From assembly GCA_019400425.1 (NCBI GenBank), contig JAFREE010000020.1:1-64000 (forward strand): a DNA stretch of 64,000 nt, given 5' to 3'. A program made the position numbers and the translations under genes. Source of the DNA: Hymenochaete sp. R1 (lineage: Eukaryota > Basidiomycota > Agaricomycetes > Hymenochaetales > Hymenochaetaceae). Shown here piece after piece: positions 34,819 through 45,980 of the stretch. Under the pieces are notes generated by a model. That model searched no databases. It was not told the origin of the DNA and was given only the letters and a program-made list of their open reading frames with translations. How positions within the stretch are numbered: the first letter of the stretch is position 1; each line of letters starts with the position of its first letter.

Positions 34819-36336
34819 GAAGTGAGTTGAGAGCAAAAGACCGGCGCGATCCAAAGTCTGAAAAAAGAGAAAGCGAAAAGCACGTGGATTGATCACGTGT
34901 GTAGAACGCGTGTATAAATAAAGACAAGCACTAAATAAAGACAAAGGTCGCAGCTGCGTATCAGGTTTAATTTTGTCCCGCACCGTACGATAACAGTCAA
35001 ACAGAATCCGGCTAAATGGAATTCAAGATGGCGTGTGTCGGAAATAATTAAAAAAGTTCATAAGTTACCCTTGCGATAAAGGCAACCTCGACATTTTTAA
35101 GTAACGCGAGTCTTCCATTTAAATTATATCGTCCACGGCTTGCGTGCTTTAAAATGAAAGGAAGTACATTCAAGCTTAGAAGAGTGCCTTTTCTTGTCGT
35201 GCATACTTTGTCGCCTCAATCTTTGCCACACGCATGGTGTGCACAGGACATCGGAGTAGAAGTCATGATATCCATCATTTTCCGACGTGAGCTTCCGCAC
35301 CCTTACTCGGAGAGTGCATAAGCTTAGGATTTGCTTCCATTTCGTGTTCTGCCACTATCTCCACTATCGCATGAACTGTGAAGCATTTTATTCAATCCTG
35401 TTAGTAAAATCGAAGCTCTTATCGCCTTGCGATTATGACGGCCGGTTTTCTGCAATCTAGGCCTTTTACGATTGCGTGACCGCTAGCGGTGAACTACCCG
35501 AATAGAACCTCGCCGAATTAGCGATGGCTCAAGGGACATCGGCTAGAAACTTTCGTAAAGTACGGCTATATACAGTTCGACTCTTGTGTAGGCAAGTAGT
35601 ATACTAGTAGCAGTGTAGTCACTGTGGACGTTATTGCACGCGTGTCTTACCTTTCTTGGGGAACATTCTATGATGATAAGTATATCTACGATCTGGCGGT
35701 GCTAAGTGATGCATTCATTGAGTATCATAGTTTGTATGAGGGAGGCTGATGTTTTTATGCTTCTGCTTTGGCCATCTGTAGAATAAAGAGATGGTGGTGG
35801 TCAGCCACAACATTAAGGCTCTTCACACTGGTGCCGAGCCTCGGAAACATTAACGTTGCGGAAAGTGAACGATGAAAACGAAGCGACTGAGATTGAAGCA
35901 CCAGTCGGTGTTCCTGTGCCGAGGACCGAATAAAGGTTAGGCCGCCTGACGACTACTGTTGAATGTATTGCTTTTGATACTGATCTGATATAACGTCGTT
36001 TTCACCTTCAAACTACCCAGCCTACCGGTACCCGTACTCTGAGTGTCAAGTCAGTCAGTTCTGAGTCTGAATCTGACGTTGGTGGAGGACGTAGGTGGTG
36101 CGGGTCAGACAGTGATCGGGACAAGGGACGGGAAGAGACGTCGACGTCATTGACACCCGGACCTCCTAAAAATGGGTGATCGACGTCCACGCCTATTCGC
36201 GTCCTTCTCCCGAGGCCCGCAGGCAATCCGCTAATTTAAACCAAACCCCCTTGCCAGGTCCATTGCTCTGCTCCATTTTCTTCCCCTCTTCCCCCCACCC
36301 ACCACCATCGTTCCCTTCGTCGACGCCGCGGTCATC
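34819..36336. other. Long AT-rich intergenic region
   Basis: 1.5 kb without any supported gene on either strand. TATAAATAAAG-like sequences lie at 34912-34945. The part next to 36337 is C-rich and should be the promoter and leader of the CSC1-like gene. Confidence 0.45.
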
Positions 36337-39300
36337 ATGACTACGTCGTTTACGACTTTTGTCCCAAGGGACGTAGACCAAGAAGCAGCCAGTGCTGCAA
36401 GCACCTCGACTTTCACAACCGCCCTCTGGCTTAACGCCGCTATCTTCGGAATCGAGATCCTTGCTTTCACGGTCATTTACAGAAACTTTCGCTCAATCTA
36501 TGAGCCTCGTACATATATTCCTTCCGAGAGGTGTGTTCAGTCTTGTCAATCTAGAATGCATTGAGTAAGGTTTAATATGAACGATCTTTTGTCTCGAATA
36601 GCAAGCGCTCCCAGCCCCTTTCCACCAATCCCTTTTTATGGCCAGTCGCCGTCTGGAAGGCGGACTACAAGGCCATTCGTCTCACCAACGGAATGGATGC
36701 ATTCTTTTTTGTTAGGTTCCTTCGAATGATGGTCAAGATGCTTCTCCCAATCTGGCTCATTTCTTGGGCCGTTTTAATGCCTCTGACTTCGGTCAATCAA
36801 AACAGCGGAAAATCTGGCCTCGATATCTTCACCTTTGGCAATATCACTTCTGATTCTCAGGAAAGATATGCTGCTCATATCATCCTCGCTTGGTTTTTCA
36901 CCTGTATGTGCTTCATTATCATCGCGCTTTCCCGTTTGCTTACGATTCTTTGTCTTATCTCTTAGTCTGGGTACTTTACATTCTCAGGTCGGAAATGGCG
37001 AATTTCGTGACCACCCGACAGCAATATTTCGTCGATCCCACGTATTCGTGCACCGCACAGGCAAATACCGTCTTGGTTACCGGTATTCCTTCTCGGCTAG
37101 TCAGCGAACGAGCTCTTCATGATCTTTTCTCACACCTTCCCGGAGGTGTGAAGAAAATCTGGATTAATCGTGATATGAAAGAGCTTCCTGATCTTTACAC
37201 GCGACGTGAGAAGGCGCTCAATAAGCTCGAGTCAGCGGAGACCAAGCTGCTTAAGCTCGCTACAAAGACTCAAACGAAGAAACTCAAGGCGGATCAAAAG
37301 GCTGGGAGAGTTGCAGATGACGAAGCGGGTGTTAACACTGTTGAAGCTCTCGTTCCGGAGAAAACTCGTCCGAGCCACAAGGTTGCGAAGGGCAAGCTCC
37401 CGGCTTTTATCTCAGGTAGGAAGGTCGACACTATCACATGGGCCCGTCAGGAGATTGCAGAGACCACGGCCGAACTGGAAAAAGGACGCACCGTTCTCCG
37501 CGAGGAGATGGAGTTTTCACGCGATAATGCAGCGGCGAAGAAAAGCAAATTGTCCAGTGTCGTCGGCACCGTCACCTCGAAAGTTAAGAAAACCGACAAC
37601 GGACCCCCCGCGCCCGAGAAGACAAACGCGTTTGGCGAGACCGAGCCAGCCGTAGCGGATGCATCTAAACTGTCGTATCCCACGCTCAATAGTGCATTCA
37701 TTCTGTTCCATAATCAGCAGGCAGCACAAATGGCAGCTCAACTCGTGACACATCATGAACCATACCAAATGACTCAGCGCGAGATTGGCGTTGCACCAGA
37801 GGATATTATCTGGGGCAATCTCGGCTTGAATCCATATGAAATGAAGTTACGAACATTAATTAGCTACAGCTTCACGGCTGGACTTATCATTTTCTGGGCC
37901 ATTCCCGGTTAGTTTCTTTCTGAAATTCAAATTTGAGTGGAGACTTACATTCACTATTTAGTCGCCTTCGTTGGTATTGTGTCGAACGTTGCTGGTCTTT
38001 GCAAGACTTACTCTTGGCTGGCGTGGCTCTGCAAGATTCCCGGCACTGTCCTTGGTATAATACAGGGTATACTGCCGCCCGTGCTGCTCGCCGTCCTCAT
38101 GATGCTCCTTCCTATCATCCTCCGGCTCCTCGCTCGATTTGAAGGCATTCCTCGGCGTACTGGCCTGGAGCTCAGTCTCATGACGAGATATTTCATTTTC
38201 CAAATTATTGCAAGTCTCAAATTCTACTACTTGTACTTCATTGTTAACTTTATTTGTTATTCTAGCATTCGTTCTTGGTTGTTACTCTCGCTTCCGGCAT
38301 CATCGCTGCCCTTCCGGGCCTGGTGTCCAACCCGACGTCTGTTCCGACAATTTTAGCTCAAAACCTGCCTTCCGCATCCAACTTCTTCCTCACGTATGTC
38401 CAACTGCTGCCTGATTCACAATGTATCCTAGCTAATGCCCCACCGTAGTTATGTCATACTTCAGGGTCTTTCGGGCTCAGCGGCAGGGTTCCTGCAAGCT
38501 GTCCCGCTTGTTATTTATTACGCCAAGTTGTACATTCTCGGAAGCACGCCACGTGCGGTTTACAACATCAAGTATCAGCTTCGTAGCGTGTCGTGGGGAA
38601 CATTATACCCCGCTATGACGTTGATTACTTGTATCAGTGAGTGTCCTCGTGCTGAACGTTCTGTGGTCTCTTCTAACAATTCAAATAGCAATCACTTATT
38701 CAATCATCTCCCCGATCATCAATGGTCTCTCGTGTTTCACGTTCTTTTTGTTCTACCAGTTGTACAAATACCTCTTCCTGTACCAGTTCGACCAACCTGC
38801 GTCCGGAGACACTGGAGGCTTGTTCTTCCCGAAGGCAATCCAGCATGTCTTCGTTGGGTTATACATCCAACAAATTTGTCTGGCTGCGTTGTTCTTCCTA
38901 GCCCGTGATAACAACCAGAAAGCGAGCGCCTTACCTCAAGGCGTTCTCATGATTATATTGATTGTCATCACCGTACGTTTTTCAACTCGTATCCCTCACC
39001 ATCTCGAGACTCACTTAGAAATTCATAGATTATCTTCCATATTGTCATCAATTCATCATACGGTCCCCTTTTGAAATTCCTCCCACTTTCCCTTGCCGGC
39101 AAAGCGCACACGCCGTCGCACGAGACAGGACGGGAGTCTTCGGAGCCTTCGATCAATGCCGATGTTGCCGGCCCCAGCGTCGGACCAGGACCTACCTCGG
39201 CCGGCTATGATGTTGAGAAGTCAGAGCAAACTGACCTCATGCGCAACGAACGAGGAGCCGGAAAGAGGATTGGCGGCGACGGTGACGTGGAGGACTTTTA

Positions 39301-39481
39301 TCATCCGGCGAGCGTGGAAACTCAGAGGATCGTCTGGATTCCGAAAGATACGCTTGGTCTTTCGGACTATGAAGTACAGGATTGTTTGAAGTCGGGCGTG
39401 GACGCATCGGATGCAAATGCAACGATGAACGAGAAAGGGAGGGTGGATATCAGTGGACACCCTCCTGGTGAAGTTGAGTGA
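36337..39481 (+). CDS. CSC1/OSCA-like stress-gated cation channel (DUF221)
   Basis: Eight exons (36337-36530, 36602-36903, 36966-37907, 37962-38209, 38266-38393, 38449-38636, 38689-38972, 39029-39481) give 912 residues. The order is typical: an N-terminal helix and late-exocytosis RSN1-type domain with NPFLWPVAVWKADYKAIRL, then the cytosolic PHM7-like domain with NTVLVTGIPSRL and a charged coiled linker, then the DUF221 membrane core with helices in exons 4-8 (TRYFIFQIIHSFLVVTL, ASGIIAALPGLVSN, YLFLYQFDQ). The protein forms hyperosmolality- or stretch-gated calcium-permeable channels in relatives. The fourth intron (38210-38265) has a GC donor, GCAAGT. The last 130 residues are a polar cytosolic tail. 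Confidence 0.93.
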
Positions 39482-39930
39482 GCTTGATGTTATTCTTCCT
39501 ACTCTTACCTGCAAATATCTTCTCTTCATTTCCGTTTCTTCTCTTCGTTAAAAATTGTTTAAAATTGTCTTTTGATGATTTCTGAATTCCGCGTAACGAT
39601 CTTCCCTTTGCATTGCGACCTATATTCCCCTATTATATGTGTTATATGTTACAACCATTGAAAAGCCAAAAAGAAAAACAGAAAAGAAAGACGATCTCAC
39701 TTCCACTACATTCATTTCCTACGACTTTTGCAATATTTCTTTTCCCTTCACATTTGTATCAGTAGTATAAGAGTTTATCTAGTCTCCTACAGTTCACTCC
39801 CTTTCCTTTCTCCTTTACTGAACTTTTTCTTTAAAAAAACTTGAGAGAATCTATGTCTGCGGCCGGTAATCATTATCTATTGATTTGGTCTCTATCTCTC
39901 TCGGCTCCCTTTGAATATCTATCCAAGATA
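39482..39930. other. Intergenic region 3' of the CSC1-like gene
   Basis: T-rich with A-rich patches (39660-39690, 39833-39840). No gene is seen. The left terminal repeat of the MITE begins at 39931. Confidence 0.4.
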
Positions 39931-40133
39931 CAGTCAACCCTCCGAATAAGCCGCTTTTTTTTCGGTCTTCACGTCTTTATTACTTCTCCTCAACAAGAGC
40001 AAAACGCTTGCAAAAAATTACTGGAGTGAGTATCAAGCAAGTGCATCGAATACAGTTTCTTGCAAATTTTTTGAGTGATAGGATTTTTAGATAATCCAAG
40101 ATTAAAGAGACGGCTTATTCAGAGGGTCGACTG
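39931..40133. mobile_element. MITE-like element with pogo/mariner-type TIRs
   Basis: A 203-base element bounded by inverted repeats of 23 bases: left CAGTC(A)ACCCTC(C)GAATAAGCCG at 39931-39953, and right its reverse complement at 40111-40133 with two differences (G for A, T for C). Both ends are flanked by TA (39929-39930 and 40134-40135), the target duplication of Tc1/mariner and pogo/Fot1 elements, which also often begin CAGT. The 157-base interior has no coding capacity, so it is a non-autonomous element. The internal T8 run directly after the left repeat is not mirrored. Confidence 0.7.
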
Positions 40134-40135
40134 TA

Positions 40136-40361
40136 TATCGACTCCTATATACCAACAAAGTGTTTGATTTGAAGCGCTTTCTGGTAGCGGAAAACTGGAA
40201 GAAAGGGTGGACAGAGAGATATGGCTTTTTTTGTGGAGTCGTTGAGCTCTACCAAAAAGGAAGTTGAGTGTCGATGATGACAAGCCCAGATCGATCGTAC
40301 CGTTCACTTCCACTTTCTCAGCATTACAATACCCAACTTCGAGTATCCGAGTCTTAGATGA
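40136..40361. promoter_or_regulatory. Promoter region of the oxidoreductase-like gene
   Basis: The 226 bases between the MITE and the next start codon hold the promoter, so the element sits immediately upstream of this gene's regulatory region. No consensus box could be assigned. Confidence 0.35.
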
Positions 40362-41441
40362 ATGATACCTTCTCGAATAACTGCTTATAATCTACGACTG
40401 CTCTCTACACCCATCATCTCCAGGTTCGGAGCGGCCGTAACGTGCAGTTATTCGACTACTGGTAATATCTTTATATACACACGATTCTTCTCTGCGACAA
40501 TCCAGTACGCAAACGTCGCAAGGTCATCGACTACTCAAACTCGCAGCGAAAGTGACGCATGGTATACTTCAGGCCCTTCATACCCGTCCGCCCGCTTCGA
40601 GCGACTTAAACACCCTGGTCGAGGTGGTCAGGACCTAGGGAATCGTTACAGGCGCCTTGAGAGTTCCGTACGAGGCAAGACGGAGTATCGACGCGAGATT
40701 GAGGCACTCACTCCAGGACCGGGAATTGTAGACTCGGGTGTGGATACTTATGATGCTGCTACTGCGATGCGCGCTGCGGAGGGTATAGGCGAATTAGAAA
40801 CGAAGGCAGGAGTGGGGGCTCGGATTGGGAGGAAGGCACCGATGATGTTTGCTGGCTTGGTTGTGCCGGAGGAGCCACAACCTCCTGGACCGGATGGTGA
40901 GCCTCGTTCCTACAGCTTTTTTGCCCTGGACAGATATGATAATTACTGAATGTAATTTAAATGACACAGAATGCTGTATGTCAGGGTGCGCTCTTTGCGT
41001 ACACGATCTGTATGCGGAATCCATGGAATCATACGCGAAGTCCCTCGATGTCCTACGAGCTGCACTCCGTGCAAAAGCAATTCCAGAGCACGAGTGGCCT
41101 CATCAGATTGCTGTGACGAGCTCAGATAAAAGGGGCGATAAGAGGGATGTGTCTCTGAGCGCTTTTGAGCAGATGGAAATTCAACTTGCTGCAAGAAAGG
41201 ATGAAGCGGCCCAAGAACGTACGCTTCGCTAGTCTACCAACGGCTCGTTTTTTCATGTCTAGTACTGAATGTAGTACCAGTAGGATCAGTTCAATCGCCT
41301 GGTGATCAGGAGAAAAACGGTCTTGCGGAAACCTTTGTAACAAAAGGCCCACCAGTCAGGCGCACAAGTACTTCGGTGCCAAAGATCGGTTTGAAAGACA
41401 TTCGGGAAGCACTCTCGTGGGTAATTTTTAGTAACCGCTGA
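40362..41441 (+). CDS. Oxidoreductase-like domain protein, probably mitochondrial
   Basis: Exons 40362-40896, 40970-41218 and 41263-41441 give 320 residues. The N-terminus (MIPSRITAYNLRLLSTP) is basic and hydroxylated with no acidic residue, as expected for a mitochondrial presequence. The Oxidored-like domain spans the first junction: PPGPD then ECCMSGCALCVHDLYAESME, with the clustered cysteines typical of the short family. A third exon was added because the frame at 41219 meets a good donor (GTACGC), and the reading after the TCTAG acceptor is protein-like, ending LKDIREALSWVIFSNR. The human relative is OXLD1. Function is unknown; the cysteines suggest metal or redox binding. Confidence 0.75.
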
Positions 41442-42069
41442 GCCGTTTCGAAAGAAGGTGTACAAAAGGCGGAAAGGACCTGGAGAAGTTTCGCTTCATC
41501 CAGGTTAGGCCCTGTTAGAGTGTAGGACGTGAAACATGCGCTCTGGAAAAGTAAGTACCATTACTTTTACACATACCGCAGCTCAATTCATGCTTACGAT
41601 GTGCCAAGTCCTCGCCTGCCTCGCTTCGCATAGATTGCCAGTCATTATACGGGCTGCAATTTTACACGAGTACCGCAACGGTACCCATCGATCCCACGCA
41701 AACGACGAGAGGGTTGCGTTCAGCTCGAAGAAAATGTCGAATAGTGTTTTCTATGTCTTTCAACTTTGCCTGAGAAAATCCACTTGCACCTTTGCAGCGC
41801 ATGCCAATACGTGATATTTACGACCTCGGCAGTCACTCAGCAAATCTTATCAGGAGTTTGCTTGCTCGGCGTCTTGATCTTACAAGGATTATAAATAAAG
41901 CGAGTCTTGCATGAGCAAAGTCCAAGCGATTGCTGAAAAGGTATGAAAGAGCCGTTGCGGCCCCGTCACCTCCGCATTGTTTCTTCTCATCTTCTCTCCA
42001 TTTCTTCAATCTCGCTGGCGGGGTAAGAGTATACGGACTTTTTGCCCACCGTTTCTTTTAGATACGTGG
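41442..42069. other. Intergenic region before the disordered protein
   Basis: 628 bases with no supported gene. The frame of the following gene is open from 41977, but that stretch is pyrimidine-rich and reads like leader. Confidence 0.4.
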
Positions 42070-43263
42070 ATGAAGAAATTTTTTGCAAAGGTTCGCAATC
42101 GGGAGACCGAGTCCAGGCCCCAGACGCCTTCTTCGACACTCGCCCCACGTCCTGATTCAAGGCGGCGTACTAGGTCTGCGCCACGGAGACCAAGGTCACC
42201 TTCTCTTGACAAGAGGCCTGGAACACCCGACCCGCCTTCCCTGATCCCTCCCGCTATACCTCCTCGAGAATCTAGCAAAGGCAAGGTGGAACGCCAAACC
42301 CGGAGTCATACGCGCGCTACGGCTTCGTCAGGCTTGCGAAAGGAACCGTTGCCAGAGGACCGCGGTGACCAACATCGTCCTACGAGGGTACGGAAGATAG
42401 ACCAGCCTCCCCCAAGTCTCGCACCTGCCAACATACCTTCCTCTACCAAGGACCAGAGCTCCGATGGTGGGGTCTCCGCCCAGCATAGTACCTCACTGTC
42501 CAAAGCCTCTACACATGGGTCTTCCCCCTCTAATGGCTCCTCCACTGCTCCTGTAACATCGCCTGTTCATGTCCCTTCAGTCAATCAAGACCCTTCCCCA
42601 GTAAACAATTCCTCAGTCACTGGTGGTTCTTCCCCGGCTTATGTGTCCTCTACTAGTAACAGCAACTCTCCGTCTCCTGGCCGAGGCTTTAGCTGGCTCG
42701 ATCTGGGCGAGGCTGATGAGGTCCAATTGGACCAGTTCCCACAACCTCCCAAGACACAAGAGAAAGGAAAGGAAAGGGCATACAGGGCGGTAGAGAGGTC
42801 CGAGACGAGCGGTGGCTATGGCGAGGGCGACTCCGACACAGAGGGTCGCCTGGATCCGCACGGTAGAGTGGTTCTTACGATGCGGTTTCCGGACAATAGG
42901 CCACTGTTGAACGAACTCAATGGCAAACTTGCTATGGCTAGTGATCGATACGAGTTAGTTGCATCACAAGACGCTGTGCGAAATCTGGCAAAGGCAACTC
43001 AAAGCGCTCTCGATGAGGTAGTGAAAGAGGTGGACGTGAAAATGAGGATGCGCTTGATGGGCAAGGTGGATGCATTCAATAGGGAACTCATAAAATTGCA
43101 GAGGGCCGGAGATGAAGCTTTAGGTAAAGTTTCAAAGGAACAGAAACGTGCTTGGAAGAAGAAGAAGGAGAGGGAAGAGAGGGAGAGGGACAAGGCAAGC
43201 AATTCATCGCGGCCGACGACTAAGCTTAGCCTTTATCCACCTGCCGACGAACGCCAAACATAA
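42070..43263 (+). CDS. Ser/Pro-rich disordered protein with C-terminal helix
   Basis: Single exon, 397 residues from the ATG at 42070 (MKKFFAKVRNRE); an upstream open stretch adds 31 improbable residues. Residues 15-240 are Ser/Pro/Thr/Arg-rich with SPS repeats and no domain. From about 275 the composition changes to a helical, charged region (VVLTMRFPDNRPLLNELNGK, then a long Lys/Glu coiled coil ending in EKRK-type runs). I do not recognise a family. A basic short start before the disorder suggests membrane or nucleic-acid contact, which is inference. Confidence 0.6.
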   Translation: MKKFFAKVRNRETESRPQTPSSTLAPRPDSRRRTRSAPRRPRSPSLDKRPGTPDPPSLIPPAIPPRESSKGKVERQTRSHTRATASSGLRKEPLPEDRGDQHRPTRVRKIDQPPPSLAPANIPSSTKDQSSDGGVSAQHSTSLSKASTHGSSPSNGSSTAPVTSPVHVPSVNQDPSPVNNSSVTGGSSPAYVSSTSNSNSPSPGRGFSWLDLGEADEVQLDQFPQPPKTQEKGKERAYRAVERSETSGGYGEGDSDTEGRLDPHGRVVLTMRFPDNRPLLNELNGKLAMASDRYELVASQDAVRNLAKATQSALDEVVKEVDVKMRMRLMGKVDAFNRELIKLQRAGDEALGKVSKEQKRAWKKKKEREERERDKASNSSRPTTKLSLYPPADERQT

Positions 43264-43338
43264 ATGACCTCTACATGTAATATCCTTGGCTTTCAAAATC
43301 TGTTTCTCTAGTGTACGAGATGTTTACTCTTTTTGTAT

Positions 43339-45530
43339 TTACTCGGGCTCGGCTACATTCAATCCATTTTCTTTCCTATCCTTCACGAAGAATGTGGCCC
43401 ACGCCGCAAGGATGGAGATAACACTCATGACGACCCAAACCAAGTTTCCACCTAAGATTCCGCTCTGCTTAGAGAATGCAAAAAAAGAGCTGCAAAATCC
43501 AAGGTTAAGTTCAAACTCAAACTCATAGTTGAAAATTAAAATAATCACCTTATAAATGTAGGTGCAAGTGTACGACCGACGCAACCTACAAGTTGTGAAA
43601 GACCAAACACTGTTCCGAGCACTTCATTCGAAGGCGCAGCATTACGAGTGAGTACAAGGTTGAGACTGAAACGGGAAAAAAATGAGCCTATTGATTTACA
43701 TTTGACAAAGTTGAGTAAAACGTACGGAAAAGCCATGGTAGCGACTCGCTGCACGACCAAATGCACAGATAGCGCAACCCACATAGCAACACCCGCAGGA
43801 GGCCTGTCAGCATATTCAAGACCGCCATCATTCGAATAGTCAACGGTCTCTCGAGCGATATAATTGATGAAGGGGAATGCCAGGAAAATGATGGGCCACA
43901 GAGTCATTGTCCATTTATAGAGATTCAATGCACCGAATCTGTGCTGAAGGGCAGCTAGAAAAACAATCTCAGCTGTTGCAGCAAGTATTCCACTTAGAGC
44001 CACGGCAAGACCGATTTCAGCTGGCTGCGAGTAGAACCTATTTAGCTAATGAACTGACACTCAAATATATTAAAATCTCACGCTTCTAGAGAGCCCACCG
44101 TCCTGGATGGGTGTGTATGCGAAGAGCGTGAATACCGCCATAGCGGAGCTCGTGAGTAGATTGAGCAGGAAAAAAGAACAAAGTATCGAAAACAGAATGG
44201 GGTCTAATGCAATTTTCCATGCGCTAAGGTTGTTGGCAGAAGCGACATCGGAGTTGACGTCTTGAGACGAATATGAACTGGCCACCTTTTTGAGGATGGG
44301 TCGTTTGACAACAGTCTAAATGATATTTGAGTAAGAGTAGATTTTAAAGCTACTTAAGATAGGAACTCACCTCCCGGAAGAAGAAAATGCACGATAGAAG
44401 TGCAACGAAGACAACAAGGGCAGACATAGCGCAAGGCAAGAAGTAAGGGAAGCGCTGGAGAAACTCAATCTTCCCGAGGGAGTTCGGAAAAGACAACTCA
44501 GGCTTTGCAAAAGCTCCTCTTGTATCACACATCAGCTTTAGATATAGAACCGATTGCATCATTTACACACCCTAGTACAGGTCCCAGAATCGAGGCAACA
44601 TTATAAGCGAGTCCGATGACAGCGTATGCTTGCGCTTGATTCGTTTCATCCGTCAAATCCCCAACTAGTATAACAACTGGAGTAAGTACAGGTCATATTG
44701 CAAAGCCACATAAGGGAGCTTGCCTGCGCTATTGATGATCATAGAGTTTCCAGATAACGCACCACCGAAGGCACGAGTGACAACTGTCCAGGTAAACGAC
44801 TGAGAGAAGCCGAATAATGTGGTAGTCACCACGATTCCGGCCAATCCAGCAACCAAAATAGGTTTACGACCAATGTTGTCTATCAAGTCGATTCGAGTTT
44901 GGTTCAATACTAGCCAGCCGTAATCTTACATGGACTTACCGGCTAGCATGCCCAGACGGAGGCAAGTAAAAAGTTGGACGAAGGAGAAGGTACTGTCCTA
45001 ACGATATCGTATATCAGAGTAACGATTTAAAGATTGGCGCGCAAAAGCGCCTGCAGAAGCATACCACTATTCCTGAGTAATACCCAACTCGTTTCGGATC
45101 TTTTGACACTTCGAGATCGCCCAACATCTGGTAAAAATGGGATGAGCCTGGCTTTCATCGTTCTGTGTAGTCATAGTATGATAACAGACCTCGTTGATAT
45201 ACTGAAGTTGCACAAAATCCAGATTAGTCTAATCTCATCTTTCTCTGTCTGTTGCAATAATATACTTACTGGAAATATCTGACCGTTGGCAATCGGAGCA
45301 GCCATCCTCAGGAACCCAAGGATCAACACCTGTGAAAGTGGGAAAGTTTTCGCAGGTTTCGAGCCGCTATTCTCTTCGTTGTCGCTCTGAGAGTCTGCAC
45401 CTGACGCCACATCCGTGGACGTAGATCCATAAGTGAGATCTCTATTTTCTCTCCGTTCCCTGGCGAGAAGGGGCGTGCTCTCACTGCGCATGAGCTCGCT
45501 CAAGTTTGGCGAAGAAGGGCCTTCGGACAT
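43339..45530 (-). CDS. MFS transporter, ZIFL/multidrug type, copy 1
   Basis: Eleven exons (45270-45530, 45190-45201, 45065-45127, 44940-44997, 44724-44879, 44571-44664, 44371-44518, 44082-44315, 43726-44024, 43549-43665, 43339-43489) give 530 residues with about twelve helices. The major-facilitator signature after helix 2 reads DNIGRKPILVAGL, and GDLTDETNQAQAYAVIGLAY and GPVLGG mark helix 5. The N-terminus is polar and cytosolic. Exon 2 is only 12 nt (YINE) and intron 5 (44665-44723) uses a GC donor (CAG then GCAAGC). It is a paralogue of the transporter at 55062-57394. Substrate unknown; relatives move zinc complexes or drugs. Confidence 0.85.
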
Positions 45531-45980
45531 CTTGAGTAGACAAGCTGAAGGCACTAGTGGGCGTCGTTGTGGCAAGATGGCAACATATCGGAAACTTGCG
45601 AGCCTCCCGCCATCAGTGTAGAGTAGCAAAGTGACTGGGCACAGACGGACAGACATTGATATTGTAAGCTGCTGGCGTGGCGGTAGGATGTGGCGACGAC
45701 AAGAACAATGTTTTGCTGGCGCTGAAAGAAGGTTTGAAACGGGCAAGACAATTTGCGCTGACAAAAGCTTGTGCATATTTAAATGAGATGGGAGGGTCCA
45801 GGAGAATCTTCGGTGTTGAGTTTACCAGATATCAAGGCATTGAGATTGAACTGGCCTTGAGGGCTCACATTTTTTATGCGGAAGAACACAGTCATAATCA
45901 TGGGATAAACGCTGTGAAGGGAGGTTTTACATCGTTCACTCACTTCCGTAGTTCGTTAAACATACATATTACTTTCAGAG
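45531..45980. other. Spacer between MFS copy 1 and CSN3
   Basis: 450 bases: promoter of the MFS gene and 3' end of CSN3. No further gene is seen. Confidence 0.4.

Noticed and set aside
41977..42069. Upstream extension of the disordered protein
   Set aside because: The stretch is pyrimidine-rich leader-like sequence; the ATG at 42070 gives a sensible start.
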